Assembly: GCA_020720185.1 (NCBI GenBank)
Contig: DYPB01000050.1
Span: forward strand, 1 to 14,754
DNA: 14,754 nt
Source of the DNA: Flavobacterium psychrophilum
Lineage (GTDB): Bacteria > Bacteroidota > Bacteroidia > Flavobacteriales > Flavobacteriaceae
Direction of reading: 5' to 3'
Shown piece after piece: positions 7,273-14,754 of the stretch; position 1 is the stretch's first letter; each line of letters opens with the position of its first letter. Made by a program: the position numbers and the translations under genes. The notes under the pieces are model-generated. The model was not told the DNA's origin. It did not search any database and saw only the letters and a list, made by a program, of their open reading frames with translations.

Positions 7273-7746
7273 ATGATTATCCGCCTTGCCAAACCCGAAG
7301 ATATGAAAGCAGTTTTGGATTTAATTCAAGAATTAGCAATTTTTGAAAAAGAACCTGATGCAGTAATTATAACCGTTAATGATTTAATTCGTGACGGATT
7401 TTCGCAACAACCTTTGTTTCATTGTTTTGTAGCAGAAATTGAGACTAAAATAGTTGGAATAGCCTTGTTTTATTATAGATATTCTACTTGGAAAGGGAAA
7501 ACGATCCATTTAGAAGATTTAATTGTAACGAAAAAAAACCGAGGACAAAATATAGGCAATTTACTCTATAAAAAAGTTTTAGAACAGGCATATAATGAAG
7601 GAGTTAAGCGTGTAGAATGGAATGTTTTAGACTGGAACAAACCAGCAGTTGATTTTTATGAAAAATCGGGAGCAAAAATTTTACCAGACTGGCGAGTGGT
7701 ACAAATGGATGGACAAGGTTTAGAATTTATTTGTAATAAGTCTTAA
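7273..7746 (+). CDS. GNAT family N-acetyltransferase (SSAT-like)
   Basis: A 157-residue acetyl-CoA-dependent acetyltransferase. Residues 1-20 (MIIRLAKPEDMKAVLDLIQE) form the GNAT N-terminal strand and helix. The segment ALFYYRYSTWKGKTIHLEDL (64-83) closely resembles the spermidine/spermine (diamine or thialysine) acetyltransferase subgroup. Motif A follows as LIVTKKNRGQNIGNLL with the acetyl-CoA loop R90-G-Q-N-I-G95, where N93 replaces the usual glycine of RGxGxG. WNVLDWNKPAVDFYEKSGA (116-134) holds Y129, equivalent to the tyrosine near the thiol in this family. The acceptor (polyamine, thialysine or other amine) cannot be named from sequence. It precedes lysC by 18 bases on the same strand, so the two are probably co-transcribed. 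Confidence 0.88.
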   Translation: MIIRLAKPEDMKAVLDLIQELAIFEKEPDAVIITVNDLIRDGFSQQPLFHCFVAEIETKIVGIALFYYRYSTWKGKTIHLEDLIVTKKNRGQNIGNLLYKKVLEQAYNEGVKRVEWNVLDWNKPAVDFYEKSGAKILPDWRVVQMDGQGLEFICNKS

Positions 7747-7764
7747 ATTTTTATTTCTAAAACT

Positions 7765-9021
7765 ATGAGAATATTCAAATTTGGCGGTGCTTCTATAAAA
7801 GATGCTGAAGGTATAAAAAATTTGTGTACTATTTTGCAAACCGTTGGCTACAGCAATGTTTTATTAGTCGTTTCGGCTATGGAAAAAACCACAAACGCAC
7901 TCGAAATAGTGGTTAAAAATTATTTTGATCAATCAAAAGATTTGCAAGCCTCGATACAAGAAGTAAAGAAATACCATAATCAAATAGTATTAGATTTATA
8001 TAACAATTCAGAAAATAAAGTTTTTAGTGCTTTAAATGAGTTGTTTTTGTCGTTAGATTATTTTTTATCTCATAATAAATCGCCCAATTACAGTTTTGTT
8101 TATGATCAAGTGGTTAGTTTTGGCGAATTGATTTCGACCACAATTTTATCGCATTATTTGAATGATAGTAATATTTTAAATACTTGGATTGATGTTAGAG
8201 ATTTAATATCAACCGATGAAAACTATCGAGATGCCGAAGTTAATTGGGAAACTACACAGGATAAAATCAAGAAAAAGATTAACCCAAAAACATTAAATAT
8301 TACACAAGGTTTTATTGGTGCTAATCAAAATGGTTTTACTACAACATTAGGTCGGGAGGGATCTGATTATACTGCTGCAATTTTTGCTTATTGTTTAAAT
8401 GCCGATAGCGTTACTATTTGGAAAGATGTGCCTGGTGTACTAAATGCTGACCCTCGATATTTTGAAAACACAATATTATTGAACCAAATTTCGTATAAAG
8501 AAGCCATAGAGTTTGCTTTTTATGGTGCTAGTGTTATTCACCCAAAAACTTTACAACCATTACAAAAAAAAGAAATTCCGTTGTTTGTAAAATCGTTTTT
8601 AAACCCAACATTAGCAGGAACTGCTGTTTCTAAAGGTACCGATTTAGAACCTCATATACCTTGCTTTATTGTCAAAAAAAATCAATTATTACTATCACTT
8701 TCGTCAATAGATTTTTCGTTTATTATAGAAGAGAATATTAGCGAAATTTTTAGCCTCCTACATCAATATAAGATAAAAGTTAGTTTAATACAAAATTCAG
8801 CGATTAGTTTTTCGGTTTGCGTTGATGATAAGTTTGATAATTTTAACGAACTAAAAAAAGTTCTCTCTAAAAAATTCAGAGTTTCCTACAATGAAAATGT
8901 ATCTCTTTATACCATTCGTCATTTTGACGAAAATGCAGCTCAATTGGTAACCAATAATAAAACTGTTTTATTAAAACAAATTAGCCGAGAAACGATGCAA
9001 ATTGTTAGCAAAGAATCCTAA
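7765..9021 (+). CDS. lysC: Aspartate kinase (monofunctional)
   Basis: A 418-residue enzyme that phosphorylates L-aspartate, the first step toward lysine, threonine and methionine. The amino acid kinase domain occupies about residues 1-285: KFGGAS (5-10, with A in place of the usual T of KFGGTS), VSFGELIST (117-125), TLGREGSDYTAA (194-205), WKDVPGVLNADPR (219-231) and GASVIHPKTLQPL (254-266). Residues 300-395 look like an ACT-type regulatory region (IVKKNQLLLSLSSIDFSFI, then KVSLIQNSAISFSVCVDD). The last 25 residues are poorly conserved. There is no homoserine dehydrogenase domain, so this is separate from a bifunctional ThrA-type protein. Which amino acid, if any, inhibits it is not visible. 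It is the second gene of the GNAT-lysC unit and ends at a strong hairpin. Confidence 0.93.
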   Translation: MRIFKFGGASIKDAEGIKNLCTILQTVGYSNVLLVVSAMEKTTNALEIVVKNYFDQSKDLQASIQEVKKYHNQIVLDLYNNSENKVFSALNELFLSLDYFLSHNKSPNYSFVYDQVVSFGELISTTILSHYLNDSNILNTWIDVRDLISTDENYRDAEVNWETTQDKIKKKINPKTLNITQGFIGANQNGFTTTLGREGSDYTAAIFAYCLNADSVTIWKDVPGVLNADPRYFENTILLNQISYKEAIEFAFYGASVIHPKTLQPLQKKEIPLFVKSFLNPTLAGTAVSKGTDLEPHIPCFIVKKNQLLLSLSSIDFSFIIEENISEIFSLLHQYKIKVSLIQNSAISFSVCVDDKFDNFNELKKVLSKKFRVSYNENVSLYTIRHFDENAAQLVTNNKTVLLKQISRETMQIVSKES

Positions 9022-9040
9022 AAATCTCTTTTATTAAAAG

Positions 9041-9076
9041 AAACACCCCAAAAAGCAATTGCCTTTTGGGGTGTTT
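9041..9076. terminator. Strong bidirectional terminator between lysC and the TonB receptor gene
   Basis: AAACACCCCAAAA (9041-9053) pairs perfectly with TTTTGGGGTGTTT (9064-9076). The 10-base interior AGCAATTGCC can extend the stem inside after one A-C mismatch. It sits between two convergent stop codons (9021 and 9112) and has a T run on both reading directions. Confidence 0.85.
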
Positions 9077-9111
9077 TATTAATCATTTTTGATGTTTTTC
9101 ACAAACAACAA

Positions 9112-11874
9112 TTAGAATTTATAAGCAATTCCGAAGTTCCAAGTTCTACCGAAACCGAAATATACATTATTTGCTGTTGCAACACCTTTATATAACGCAC
9201 CTTGTTGCTCATAAGTTGTACCGCCAGATTTTATATCATTTGCAAAAATATTACTTCTAGATTCTGCAATATAAACCTCATCTAAAACATTGTTTACATT
9301 TAAACGGAAATTAACTGAATCCGCTTTGTCTTTTCCAACAGGTAATTTAAAAGAGAAACCAGCGTCCATTAAACCATAAGACGGTAATTCTAAAGTTCCT
9401 TTGTTAGTAGTAGTTGTAAAAGCAGCACTTGGACTTATAGCAGCATACAATTTATCTACCATTCTGTAATTAGCATCTAAACTTAAATTTTCAATAACTT
9501 CATAAGAGGCACCTAAACTAGCCGTCATTTGAGCAGCATCTCCAACTTTTACACCGTCTAAATATAATATTTTTGGAGTTGTTCCTGCAAATGGATTTCC
9601 TGAAGCATCATATACATTACTTATACTTGTGTCTTTGTACTCCCAGTTTCCCACAGATACCATACCATTAATATGCAATTTATCAATTGGTTTTGCGTTG
9701 ATTTCAAGCTCTACACCAGTGTGAACTTCTCCAACTCCTGTAAAGTCAAAATAACCTCCTACATTTAATGAACTAGCATCTGAAATTCTGAAATATCTAT
9801 CTTTCCATGTTGTGTAATACGCATTAAGATTTGCTGTGAATTTTGAGGTTCTAAAACCATATCCAACTTCAAAAGACATTACTTTTTCATTGGTTAAATT
9901 AGTATTTAAAACAGATGCGTTATTTGGATATACTGTTCCAAAATTTGGTTGTTTTGAATAAACACCTCCATTTACAAAAATATTCATATTTTCATTCAAA
10001 TTGTAATTAACGCCACTTTTTGCATTGTATCCTAGAATATTTTCAAAACTAGTCTCTGATAATGGATTTGACGCTAAATATTTAAAATGATCAACTCTTT
10101 GAAAACCTTGTTGAGAAATAGAACCTTGTACAAATGCTGAAAGTTCATCTTTAGAATATTCTAATTGTGTAAACGCACCATACCATCTTACATTTCCATC
10201 GTTATTGTATGATATTTTTTCTTGATCTTTTACATTAACAAATGGATTTAAACTTGGAGTTGAAGCATAAGTATTTGTTAAAACTCTATTAGGATTGTTA
10301 ACATCCGAATTGTCTTTAAATTTACTTGCACCTAATAAGTCGCTAATTGTTGTATAATGGTATCCTGAATAGGTTCTTGCATCTATACCAAAATCTAATG
10401 TCAATTCGTTGGTTAATTTTTTATTCAAATTGATAACCGTTCCATACCAGTCGTGCGAATTTACAGAATTTATTCTTGAAATACCTGTTGATAAATCGGT
10501 TGCAGAACCTGAAGAAAAACTATTTTGATATGATCCAGCAGTTTGTGTTCTAATTCCTTGAGAAGTTGCAAGACCTGAATTCCAAGCTTGAATTAAATCA
10601 TAATCTACTAATCCATTAGCAGTTCTTGTTAATGTAGAATAATTTTTACCTTTTATACCTCCAGTTCCATTAGATCCACCTCCACGACCCCATGAGCCAT
10701 AAAATACAGTAGATAATTTAGTTGTTTCATTAAATTTATAATCCCAGTTGATAGATGCAATTGGTTTGTGGTAATAGTTTCTTCTCATATTATACTCTTC
10801 GCCATTCAAATAACCCCAGTCTGGATTGTATTGTCTGTTTGGCTCATCAACACCGTTACCATATTTTATTGCATCTGCAATAGATACATTTCCAAAACGA
10901 TTATGGTGCCATTGTGGTGCTCCTGTAAAAGTGAATTGAATATCACTTTTTGGACTAAATTCATACCCTAAAGCAATATAATAATTTCCTGCTAATCCTT
11001 TTGTTCCATCTACATAACCATCTCCATAAGTTTGTCCTAATAATACAGATGCTGAAAGACCGTTTTTCATTTTACCAGTATTGTAAGAAACCTGATTTTT
11101 TATGTAATTGTCATTACCAATTGTAGATGATAATCTACCACCTTCTTTCATATCAGAAGTTCGTGTGATGAAATTTATTGTTCCACCCACAGATGAAATT
11201 GCTAATTTTGATGAACCTAAACCTCTTTGAACTTGTAAAGCAGAAGTAACATCTCCTAAACCTGCCCAGTTACTAAAATATACTTTACTGTTTTCCATAT
11301 CATTAACAGGAACTCCATTAACTAAAACAGCAATATTCTCTTGAGAAAATCCACGAATGTTTATTCTTGAATCCCCAAATCCACCACCAGATTTTGAAGT
11401 ATAAACAGAAGGGGTATTTGCTAATAATTCCGGAACTTCTTGGTTTCCACCTTTTGCTTGGATTTCAGCAGCTCTAATGGTTGATACCGCAACAGGTGTC
11501 TTTCTTGTTTTTGCAACATCTACTACCGTACTTTTAACTACCACCTCATCAAGATCTGTGGCTAAAAGTGCTAATTTAATGGTGCCTAAATCAGTTGCTT
11601 CACCACTTTTTGCAGAGAAAGCTAGTGTTTTTGATTGATAACCTACTGATGATACAACTATTGTTCCTGTTGCTGTAGTAGCGTTTACAGTAAATTTTCC
11701 GTCAATGTCAGTTGAAGTTCCTGTTTTTGAGCCTTTGATAATTACATTTACACCTGGTAATCCTGTATTGTTTTCGGCATCTACAACTTTTCCTTTAATT
11801 TTTCCTTGACCAAACGATGCGGTTGCGGCCAATAAAAGTAAGCTAAAAAATAATTTTTTTGCAATTTTTTTCAT
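9112..11874 (-). CDS. TonB-dependent outer membrane receptor with carboxypeptidase-regulatory-like N-terminal domain
   Basis: A 920-residue outer membrane transporter driven by TonB. A signal peptide covers residues 1-22 (MKKIAKKLFFSLLLLAATAS, then FGQ). Residues 25-100 form the CarboxypepD-regulatory-like domain (IKGKVVDAENNTGLPGVNV, then GTSTDIDGKF, then SSVGYQ). A TonB box-like LDEVVVKS lies at 108-115. The plug is at about 123-239 (NIRGFSQENIAVLVNGVPVN, then QVQRGLGSSKLAISSVGGTI). The rest is a beta barrel ending GFGRTWNFGIAYKF with a terminal phenylalanine, as in outer membrane proteins. The barrel has NVNNVLDEVYIAE near the end, typical of siderophore-type receptors. No SusD partner is adjacent, so a SusC-type glycan role is unlikely. 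The ligand is unknown; the repeats upstream suggest regulation by nutrient limitation. It ends at a bidirectional terminator. Confidence 0.93.
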   Translation of the reverse strand: MKKIAKKLFFSLLLLAATASFGQGKIKGKVVDAENNTGLPGVNVIIKGSKTGTSTDIDGKFTVNATTATGTIVVSSVGYQSKTLAFSAKSGEATDLGTIKLALLATDLDEVVVKSTVVDVAKTRKTPVAVSTIRAAEIQAKGGNQEVPELLANTPSVYTSKSGGGFGDSRINIRGFSQENIAVLVNGVPVNDMENSKVYFSNWAGLGDVTSALQVQRGLGSSKLAISSVGGTINFITRTSDMKEGGRLSSTIGNDNYIKNQVSYNTGKMKNGLSASVLLGQTYGDGYVDGTKGLAGNYYIALGYEFSPKSDIQFTFTGAPQWHHNRFGNVSIADAIKYGNGVDEPNRQYNPDWGYLNGEEYNMRRNYYHKPIASINWDYKFNETTKLSTVFYGSWGRGGGSNGTGGIKGKNYSTLTRTANGLVDYDLIQAWNSGLATSQGIRTQTAGSYQNSFSSGSATDLSTGISRINSVNSHDWYGTVINLNKKLTNELTLDFGIDARTYSGYHYTTISDLLGASKFKDNSDVNNPNRVLTNTYASTPSLNPFVNVKDQEKISYNNDGNVRWYGAFTQLEYSKDELSAFVQGSISQQGFQRVDHFKYLASNPLSETSFENILGYNAKSGVNYNLNENMNIFVNGGVYSKQPNFGTVYPNNASVLNTNLTNEKVMSFEVGYGFRTSKFTANLNAYYTTWKDRYFRISDASSLNVGGYFDFTGVGEVHTGVELEINAKPIDKLHINGMVSVGNWEYKDTSISNVYDASGNPFAGTTPKILYLDGVKVGDAAQMTASLGASYEVIENLSLDANYRMVDKLYAAISPSAAFTTTTNKGTLELPSYGLMDAGFSFKLPVGKDKADSVNFRLNVNNVLDEVYIAESRSNIFANDIKSGGTTYEQQGALYKGVATANNVYFGFGRTWNFGIAYKF

Positions 11875-11900
11875 GATAAATTTGTTTGTTAAATTTTATA

Positions 11901-11928
11901 CAAAACTCATTCTTTTTGACATTTTCAA
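11901..11928 (-). promoter_or_regulatory. Candidate promoter of the TonB receptor gene
   Basis: On the minus strand, TTG (11928-11926) is followed after 17 bases by GAGTTTTG (11908-11901), which matches TAnnTTTG at all fixed positions but the first. Transcription from it would start near 11893, leaving a leader of about 20 bases as at other genes here. The -33 TTG falls in the last of the phased repeats upstream. Confidence 0.35.
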
Positions 11929-11979
11929 TGTTAAGGAATTGTTAAGAAAGGAATCTTTTTTGTTACTATTTTGTTAAAG
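11926..11979 (-). promoter_or_regulatory. Phased TTAAC direct repeats, operator-like
   Basis: On the minus strand the units CTTTAACAAAA (11979-11969), AGTAAC (11967-11962), CTTAACAATTC (11946-11936) and CTTAACATTG (11935-11926) occur. The conserved final C of TTAAC or GTAAC is at 11973, 11962, 11941 and 11930, so spacing is 11, 21 and 11 bases, roughly whole helical turns. Direct repeats with an 11-base period next to or over the -33 element are the arrangement bound by PhoB/OmpR-family response regulators, and CTTAAC resembles the phosphate box described for cyanobacteria. The assignment to a specific regulator is inference. Confidence 0.4.
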
Positions 11980-11995
11980 TTCAATTATTTATCAT

Positions 11996-13639
11996 TTATT
12001 TATTTATTATGAAATAATTTAATAAAAATGTTGTGGAATTGTCATGTTTATTAACTTTTTTGGCATCAATTTCTGATAAAATAGAATTTGCCAACTGTTT
12101 TCCTAGTTCGACACCCCATTGGTCATAGCTAAATATATTCCAAATTATTCCTTGAACAAATATTTTATGTTCGTAAATAGCTATTAAAGAGCCTAAACTT
12201 TCAGGAGTTAATTGATTGATTAATATAGTGTTTGTAGGTTTATTTCCTGCAAATGTTTTGAAAGGTAATAAAAATTCGGCTTTTCCTGTCGAATAATCAT
12301 TTTTAGTAAATTCGGCAGTTACTTGATTGGTGTTTTTTCCGTTTAATAAAGCTTCTGTTTGTGCAAAAAAGTTGCTCATCAATTTGTTATGATGGTTTTC
12401 ATCTTCATATAATGGTTTTATAAATCCGATAAAATCAGCAGGAATTAATTTTGTTCCTTGATGTATTAATTGAAAAAATGCGTGTTGGGAATTGCTTCCT
12501 GGCTCGCCCCAAATTATTGTACCAGTCTGATAATCAATGCTATTTCCATCTCTATCTATGCTTTTTCCGTTGCTTTCCATAATGCCTTGTTGCAGGTATG
12601 GGGCTAATTTTTGTAAATATTGAGAATAGGGTATAATCACTTCGCTTTCGGCATCAAAAAAGTTGTTGTACCAAACGGATAATAAGGCTAAAACAACAGG
12701 AATGTTTGTGTCAAATTCGGCTTGACTAAAATGTTTATCGGCCTGATTGGCTCCTTTTAGTAGTTTATCGAAATTATCGAAACCTACTGCTAAACTAATT
12801 GATAATCCTACTGCAGACCAAAGTGAAAATCGTCCTCCAACCCAATCCCACATTGGAAAAATATTGTTTGGATTGATACCAAAAGCCGTTACATTTTTAA
12901 TATTTGTAGATACCGCAACAAAGTGTTTTTCTATATCGGTTTGTGTAGCTGTTTTTAGAAACCACTTTTTTATAGTTTCAGCGTTTGTTAGCGTTTCTTG
13001 TGTGGTAAAAGTTTTAGAAACAATTACAAAAAGAGTGGTTTCTGGGTTTAGTTTTTTGATGGTTTCGTTTATGTGGTCGCCATCAATATTTGATACAAAA
13101 TGAAGCGTTAGATGGTTTTTGTAATACTTTAATGCTTCAACAACCATTGCAGGACCAAGGTCTGAACCTCCAATACCTATATTCACAATATCAGTAAATG
13201 ATTTGTCTGTATATCCTTTTCGGTCTCTATTAATTATTTCATTTGTAAAGTTTTTTATTTTGTTTTTTACTTCAAAAATTTCAGGAATAACATTAACGCC
13301 ATCAACCAAAATTTTTTCATCTTCTGTAGCTCTTAAAGCCGTGTGCAAAACTGCTCTTTCTTCGGTTTTATTAATAATATCTCCTTCAAAATATTTGTTT
13401 ATGGCATCTTTCAAATTAACCTCTTTTGCTAATTTAAGTAACAAACTCATTGTTTCTTGATTGATAATATTTTTAGAATAATCAACTAAAAAATCATTCC
13501 ATTTGATGTGAAATTTTTCGGCTCGATTTTCATCTTCAACAAATGATTCTTTTGTTGAAAAGCATTTCATTTCATTAAAATGCTGTTGCAATTTTTGCCA
13601 AGATTCTGTTTTTGTAGGATTTGTGTTTTGTAATGACAT
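11996..13639 (-). CDS. pgi: Glucose-6-phosphate isomerase
   Basis: A 547-residue cytoplasmic enzyme (Escherichia coli Pgi has 549) interconverting glucose 6-phosphate and fructose 6-phosphate. Sugar-phosphate binding is shown by NIGIGGSDLGP (153-163) and SKTFTTQET (208-216). The first signature is DWVGGRFSLWSAVG (265-278). Predicted catalytic residues are E355 in GIMESNGKS, H386 in SNSQHAFFQLIHQG, and K514 in the second signature DQWGVELGKQLA. All key residues are present. The gene follows pepE by 15 bases and is probably transcribed with it. The 121-base gap to the TonB receptor start holds no clear terminator hairpin, so some read-through is possible. Confidence 0.97.
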   Translation of the reverse strand: MSLQNTNPTKTESWQKLQQHFNEMKCFSTKESFVEDENRAEKFHIKWNDFLVDYSKNIINQETMSLLLKLAKEVNLKDAINKYFEGDIINKTEERAVLHTALRATEDEKILVDGVNVIPEIFEVKNKIKNFTNEIINRDRKGYTDKSFTDIVNIGIGGSDLGPAMVVEALKYYKNHLTLHFVSNIDGDHINETIKKLNPETTLFVIVSKTFTTQETLTNAETIKKWFLKTATQTDIEKHFVAVSTNIKNVTAFGINPNNIFPMWDWVGGRFSLWSAVGLSISLAVGFDNFDKLLKGANQADKHFSQAEFDTNIPVVLALLSVWYNNFFDAESEVIIPYSQYLQKLAPYLQQGIMESNGKSIDRDGNSIDYQTGTIIWGEPGSNSQHAFFQLIHQGTKLIPADFIGFIKPLYEDENHHNKLMSNFFAQTEALLNGKNTNQVTAEFTKNDYSTGKAEFLLPFKTFAGNKPTNTILINQLTPESLGSLIAIYEHKIFVQGIIWNIFSYDQWGVELGKQLANSILSEIDAKKVNKHDNSTTFLLNYFIINK

Positions 13640-13654
13640 TGTTTTTTGCTGCTT

Positions 13655-14359
13655 TTAATTTATTTTAATTTCGCCAATATTTAACTCGATTGCTGGTTTA
13701 TTTTGTTCAAAAAGGCGGGCAGCAAACGGTCCTTTTAATTCAATCGTATCGTTTTTCAATTCAAGCCAACTTCCTTCCCGAAGTCCTAAAACTGGTATTT
13801 TATTAAATTGATGAAACTCTTTTATTCTTGTTTCACGAGTTTCGCCCATATGTTTGTCTTGTAAATTTGCATCCATATAATGTGGGTTCAAATTGAAATT
13901 TATAATTTTCATGGTTTCAAAACTCGGCGGATAAACGATAGGCATATCATTGGTGGTTTGCATACTTACACCCGCAATATTACTCCCTGCACTGCTGCCA
14001 AGATAGGGTGTTCCAGAATTAATTGCATTTGATAAAATTGACATAATTTTATTGTCGTGCATTTGTTTTACCAACAAAAATGTATTGCCACCGCCAGTAA
14101 AAATTCCTTCGGCTTGGTTGATTGCTTTTTCAAAATCATCAAATTGATGTAATCCAATTACTTTTTTATTGATTTTTAAAAATGCTTTTTCTACCATTTT
14201 TGTATAATCATCGTGTGATAATCCGCTGGCTCTTGCAAAAGGTATAAAAAGTATCGTCTGACAATTTTTGAATAGAATTTCTAATTCAGGCAAAAGATAT
14301 TCTAAATATTCGCCTCCGTAAATGGTTGATGTGCTGGCAATAATTGCGTTTTTAACCAT
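13655..14359 (-). CDS. pepE: Dipeptidase E (alpha-aspartyl dipeptidase, peptidase family S51)
   Basis: A 234-residue serine peptidase that hydrolyses dipeptides with N-terminal aspartate in the cytoplasm. The nucleophile S123 lies in LGSSAGSNIAG. With D138 in TTNDMPIV and H160 in NFNLNPHYMDA it gives a triad shifted by exactly three residues from the Salmonella enzyme (S120, D135, H157). FTGGGNTFLLV (87-97) is the conserved substrate-site segment. Length matches the family (about 230). Its start codon overlaps the end of the upstream glycosyltransferase gene by 8 bases (14352-14359), which suggests translational coupling, and pgi follows after 15 bases. Confidence 0.94.
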   Translation of the reverse strand: MVKNAIIASTSTIYGGEYLEYLLPELEILFKNCQTILFIPFARASGLSHDDYTKMVEKAFLKINKKVIGLHQFDDFEKAINQAEGIFTGGGNTFLLVKQMHDNKIMSILSNAINSGTPYLGSSAGSNIAGVSMQTTNDMPIVYPPSFETMKIINFNLNPHYMDANLQDKHMGETRETRIKEFHQFNKIPVLGLREGSWLELKNDTIELKGPFAARLFEQNKPAIELNIGEIKIN

Positions 14360-14754
14360 TATAATTGTTTTTTGAATAAATCATTTGTAACATATTATTT
14401 ACCGAAAGTGTTTCTTTCCAAAGTTTTCGGTTTGCTAATTGCAAATTTATAAAATCTTTTTCAGTTAATTTTTCATGAAAATTGGCAACAATTTGAGCAA
14501 TATTTTTTCTGTCTTTCCAATCAACCCAAACGGTATGATTTTTCCAATTTATTTCTTCTTCAAACGGCAACAAGCAATTTGTGTTTACAAAAATTGGGAT
14601 TTTTCCCATTAACAAGGTTTCATAAAATCGAACAGAGAAATTTCCAGCTCCACGAACACACAAAATATAATCGGAGTTTTTAATATTGTCGTAATATTCG
14701 AGAGTTGTTTTATGTAAATCTTCTGACGATTTTGCACCAGCACGATAATTTTTA
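14352..14754 (-). CDS. Exostosin-like glycosyltransferase, C-terminal part (runs off the right edge)
   Basis: The minus-strand frame is open from the right edge to TAA at 14354-14352, giving about 134 visible residues. The TTG at 14661-14663 is internal, since the reading continues upstream as YYDNIKNSDYILCVRGAGNF. The segment CVRGAGNFSVRFYETLLMGK, followed by IPIFVNTNCLLPFEEEI and a WKNHTVWVDW stretch, matches the C-terminal donor-binding half of exostosin (GT47-like) proteins, with the pattern C-x-R-G-x-G-N-F-S-x-R-F-Y-E and the acid-rich LPFEEEI. Bacterial members are usually in surface polysaccharide gene sets. The sugar and product are not visible. It overlaps pepE by 8 bases and appears to lead the pepE-pgi operon. 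Confidence 0.78.
   Translation of the reverse strand, partial: KNYRAGAKSSEDLHKTTLEYYDNIKNSDYILCVRGAGNFSVRFYETLLMGKIPIFVNTNCLLPFEEEINWKNHTVWVDWKDRKNIAQIVANFHEKLTEKDFINLQLANRKLWKETLSVNNMLQMIYSKNNYNG

Noticed and set aside
9112..11874. SusC-type glycan transporter
   Set aside because: The N-terminal domain order is shared with SusC, but no SusD-like gene is adjacent and the plug and C-terminus look more like siderophore-type receptors.
12747..13103. Plus-strand open frame (118 codons) inside pgi
   Set aside because: Antisense to a fully conserved enzyme, with no recognisable motif or promoter.
1..14754. CRISPR array, tRNA or rRNA genes, complete insertion sequence, phage genes
   Set aside because: No regularly spaced repeats, no cloverleaf or rRNA-like sequence, and no complete transposase or phage structural gene could be recognised.

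Overview
The window looks like a chromosomal segment from a Bacteroidota bacterium, most likely a member of the Flavobacteriaceae. The evidence is strongly AT-rich DNA, start codons without clear Shine-Dalgarno sequences, several intergenic matches to the Bacteroidota -7 promoter element TAnnTTTG, a PorZ-like type IX secretion protein, and a TonB-dependent receptor with an N-terminal carboxypeptidase-regulatory-like domain. Most of the content is ordinary metabolism. I do not see a complete undescribed multi-gene system.

Left edge (1-1930): the C-terminal half of an Rpn/PD-(D/E)XK-type nuclease or transposase-like protein enters from outside the window. It is followed by a short orphan open stretch without an ATG, then a convergent solo threonine synthase gene (thrC). 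Region 1931-2214 is a divergent regulatory gap. It holds a degenerate copy of a widespread bacterial intergenic repeat, an operator-like pair of direct repeats with an inverted repeat, and a clean promoter for porZ.

Centre left (2215-7187): the porZ-like gene is followed by a decayed fragment resembling the C-terminus of a TaqI/Eco57I-like restriction-modification methylase, and then kbl (glycine C-acetyltransferase). kbl converges on fbp (fructose-1,6-bisphosphatase class I) across a shared hairpin terminator. fbp is divergent from a two-gene unit with an SSAT-like GNAT acetyltransferase followed by a monofunctional aspartate kinase (lysC). The facing promoters between fbp and the GNAT gene touch each other.

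Right half (9022-14754): a strong bidirectional terminator separates lysC from a convergent TonB-dependent receptor. Upstream of the receptor lies a set of TTAAC-type repeats at 11-bp helical spacing that overlaps a candidate -33 element and resembles a PhoB/OmpR-family operator. Further right is a minus-strand operon whose visible part is an exostosin-like glycosyltransferase (running off the right edge), pepE (dipeptidase E) and pgi (glucose-6-phosphate isomerase), with an 8-nt overlap and a 15-nt gap.

Functionally, fbp and pgi belong to gluconeogenesis and central sugar phosphate metabolism. lysC, thrC and kbl act in the aspartate-to-threonine-to-glycine route but sit in separate transcription units. 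The most interesting items are the helically phased repeats before the TonB receptor, the restriction-modification remnant between porZ and kbl, and the bacterial exostosin-like gene at the head of the pepE-pgi operon.
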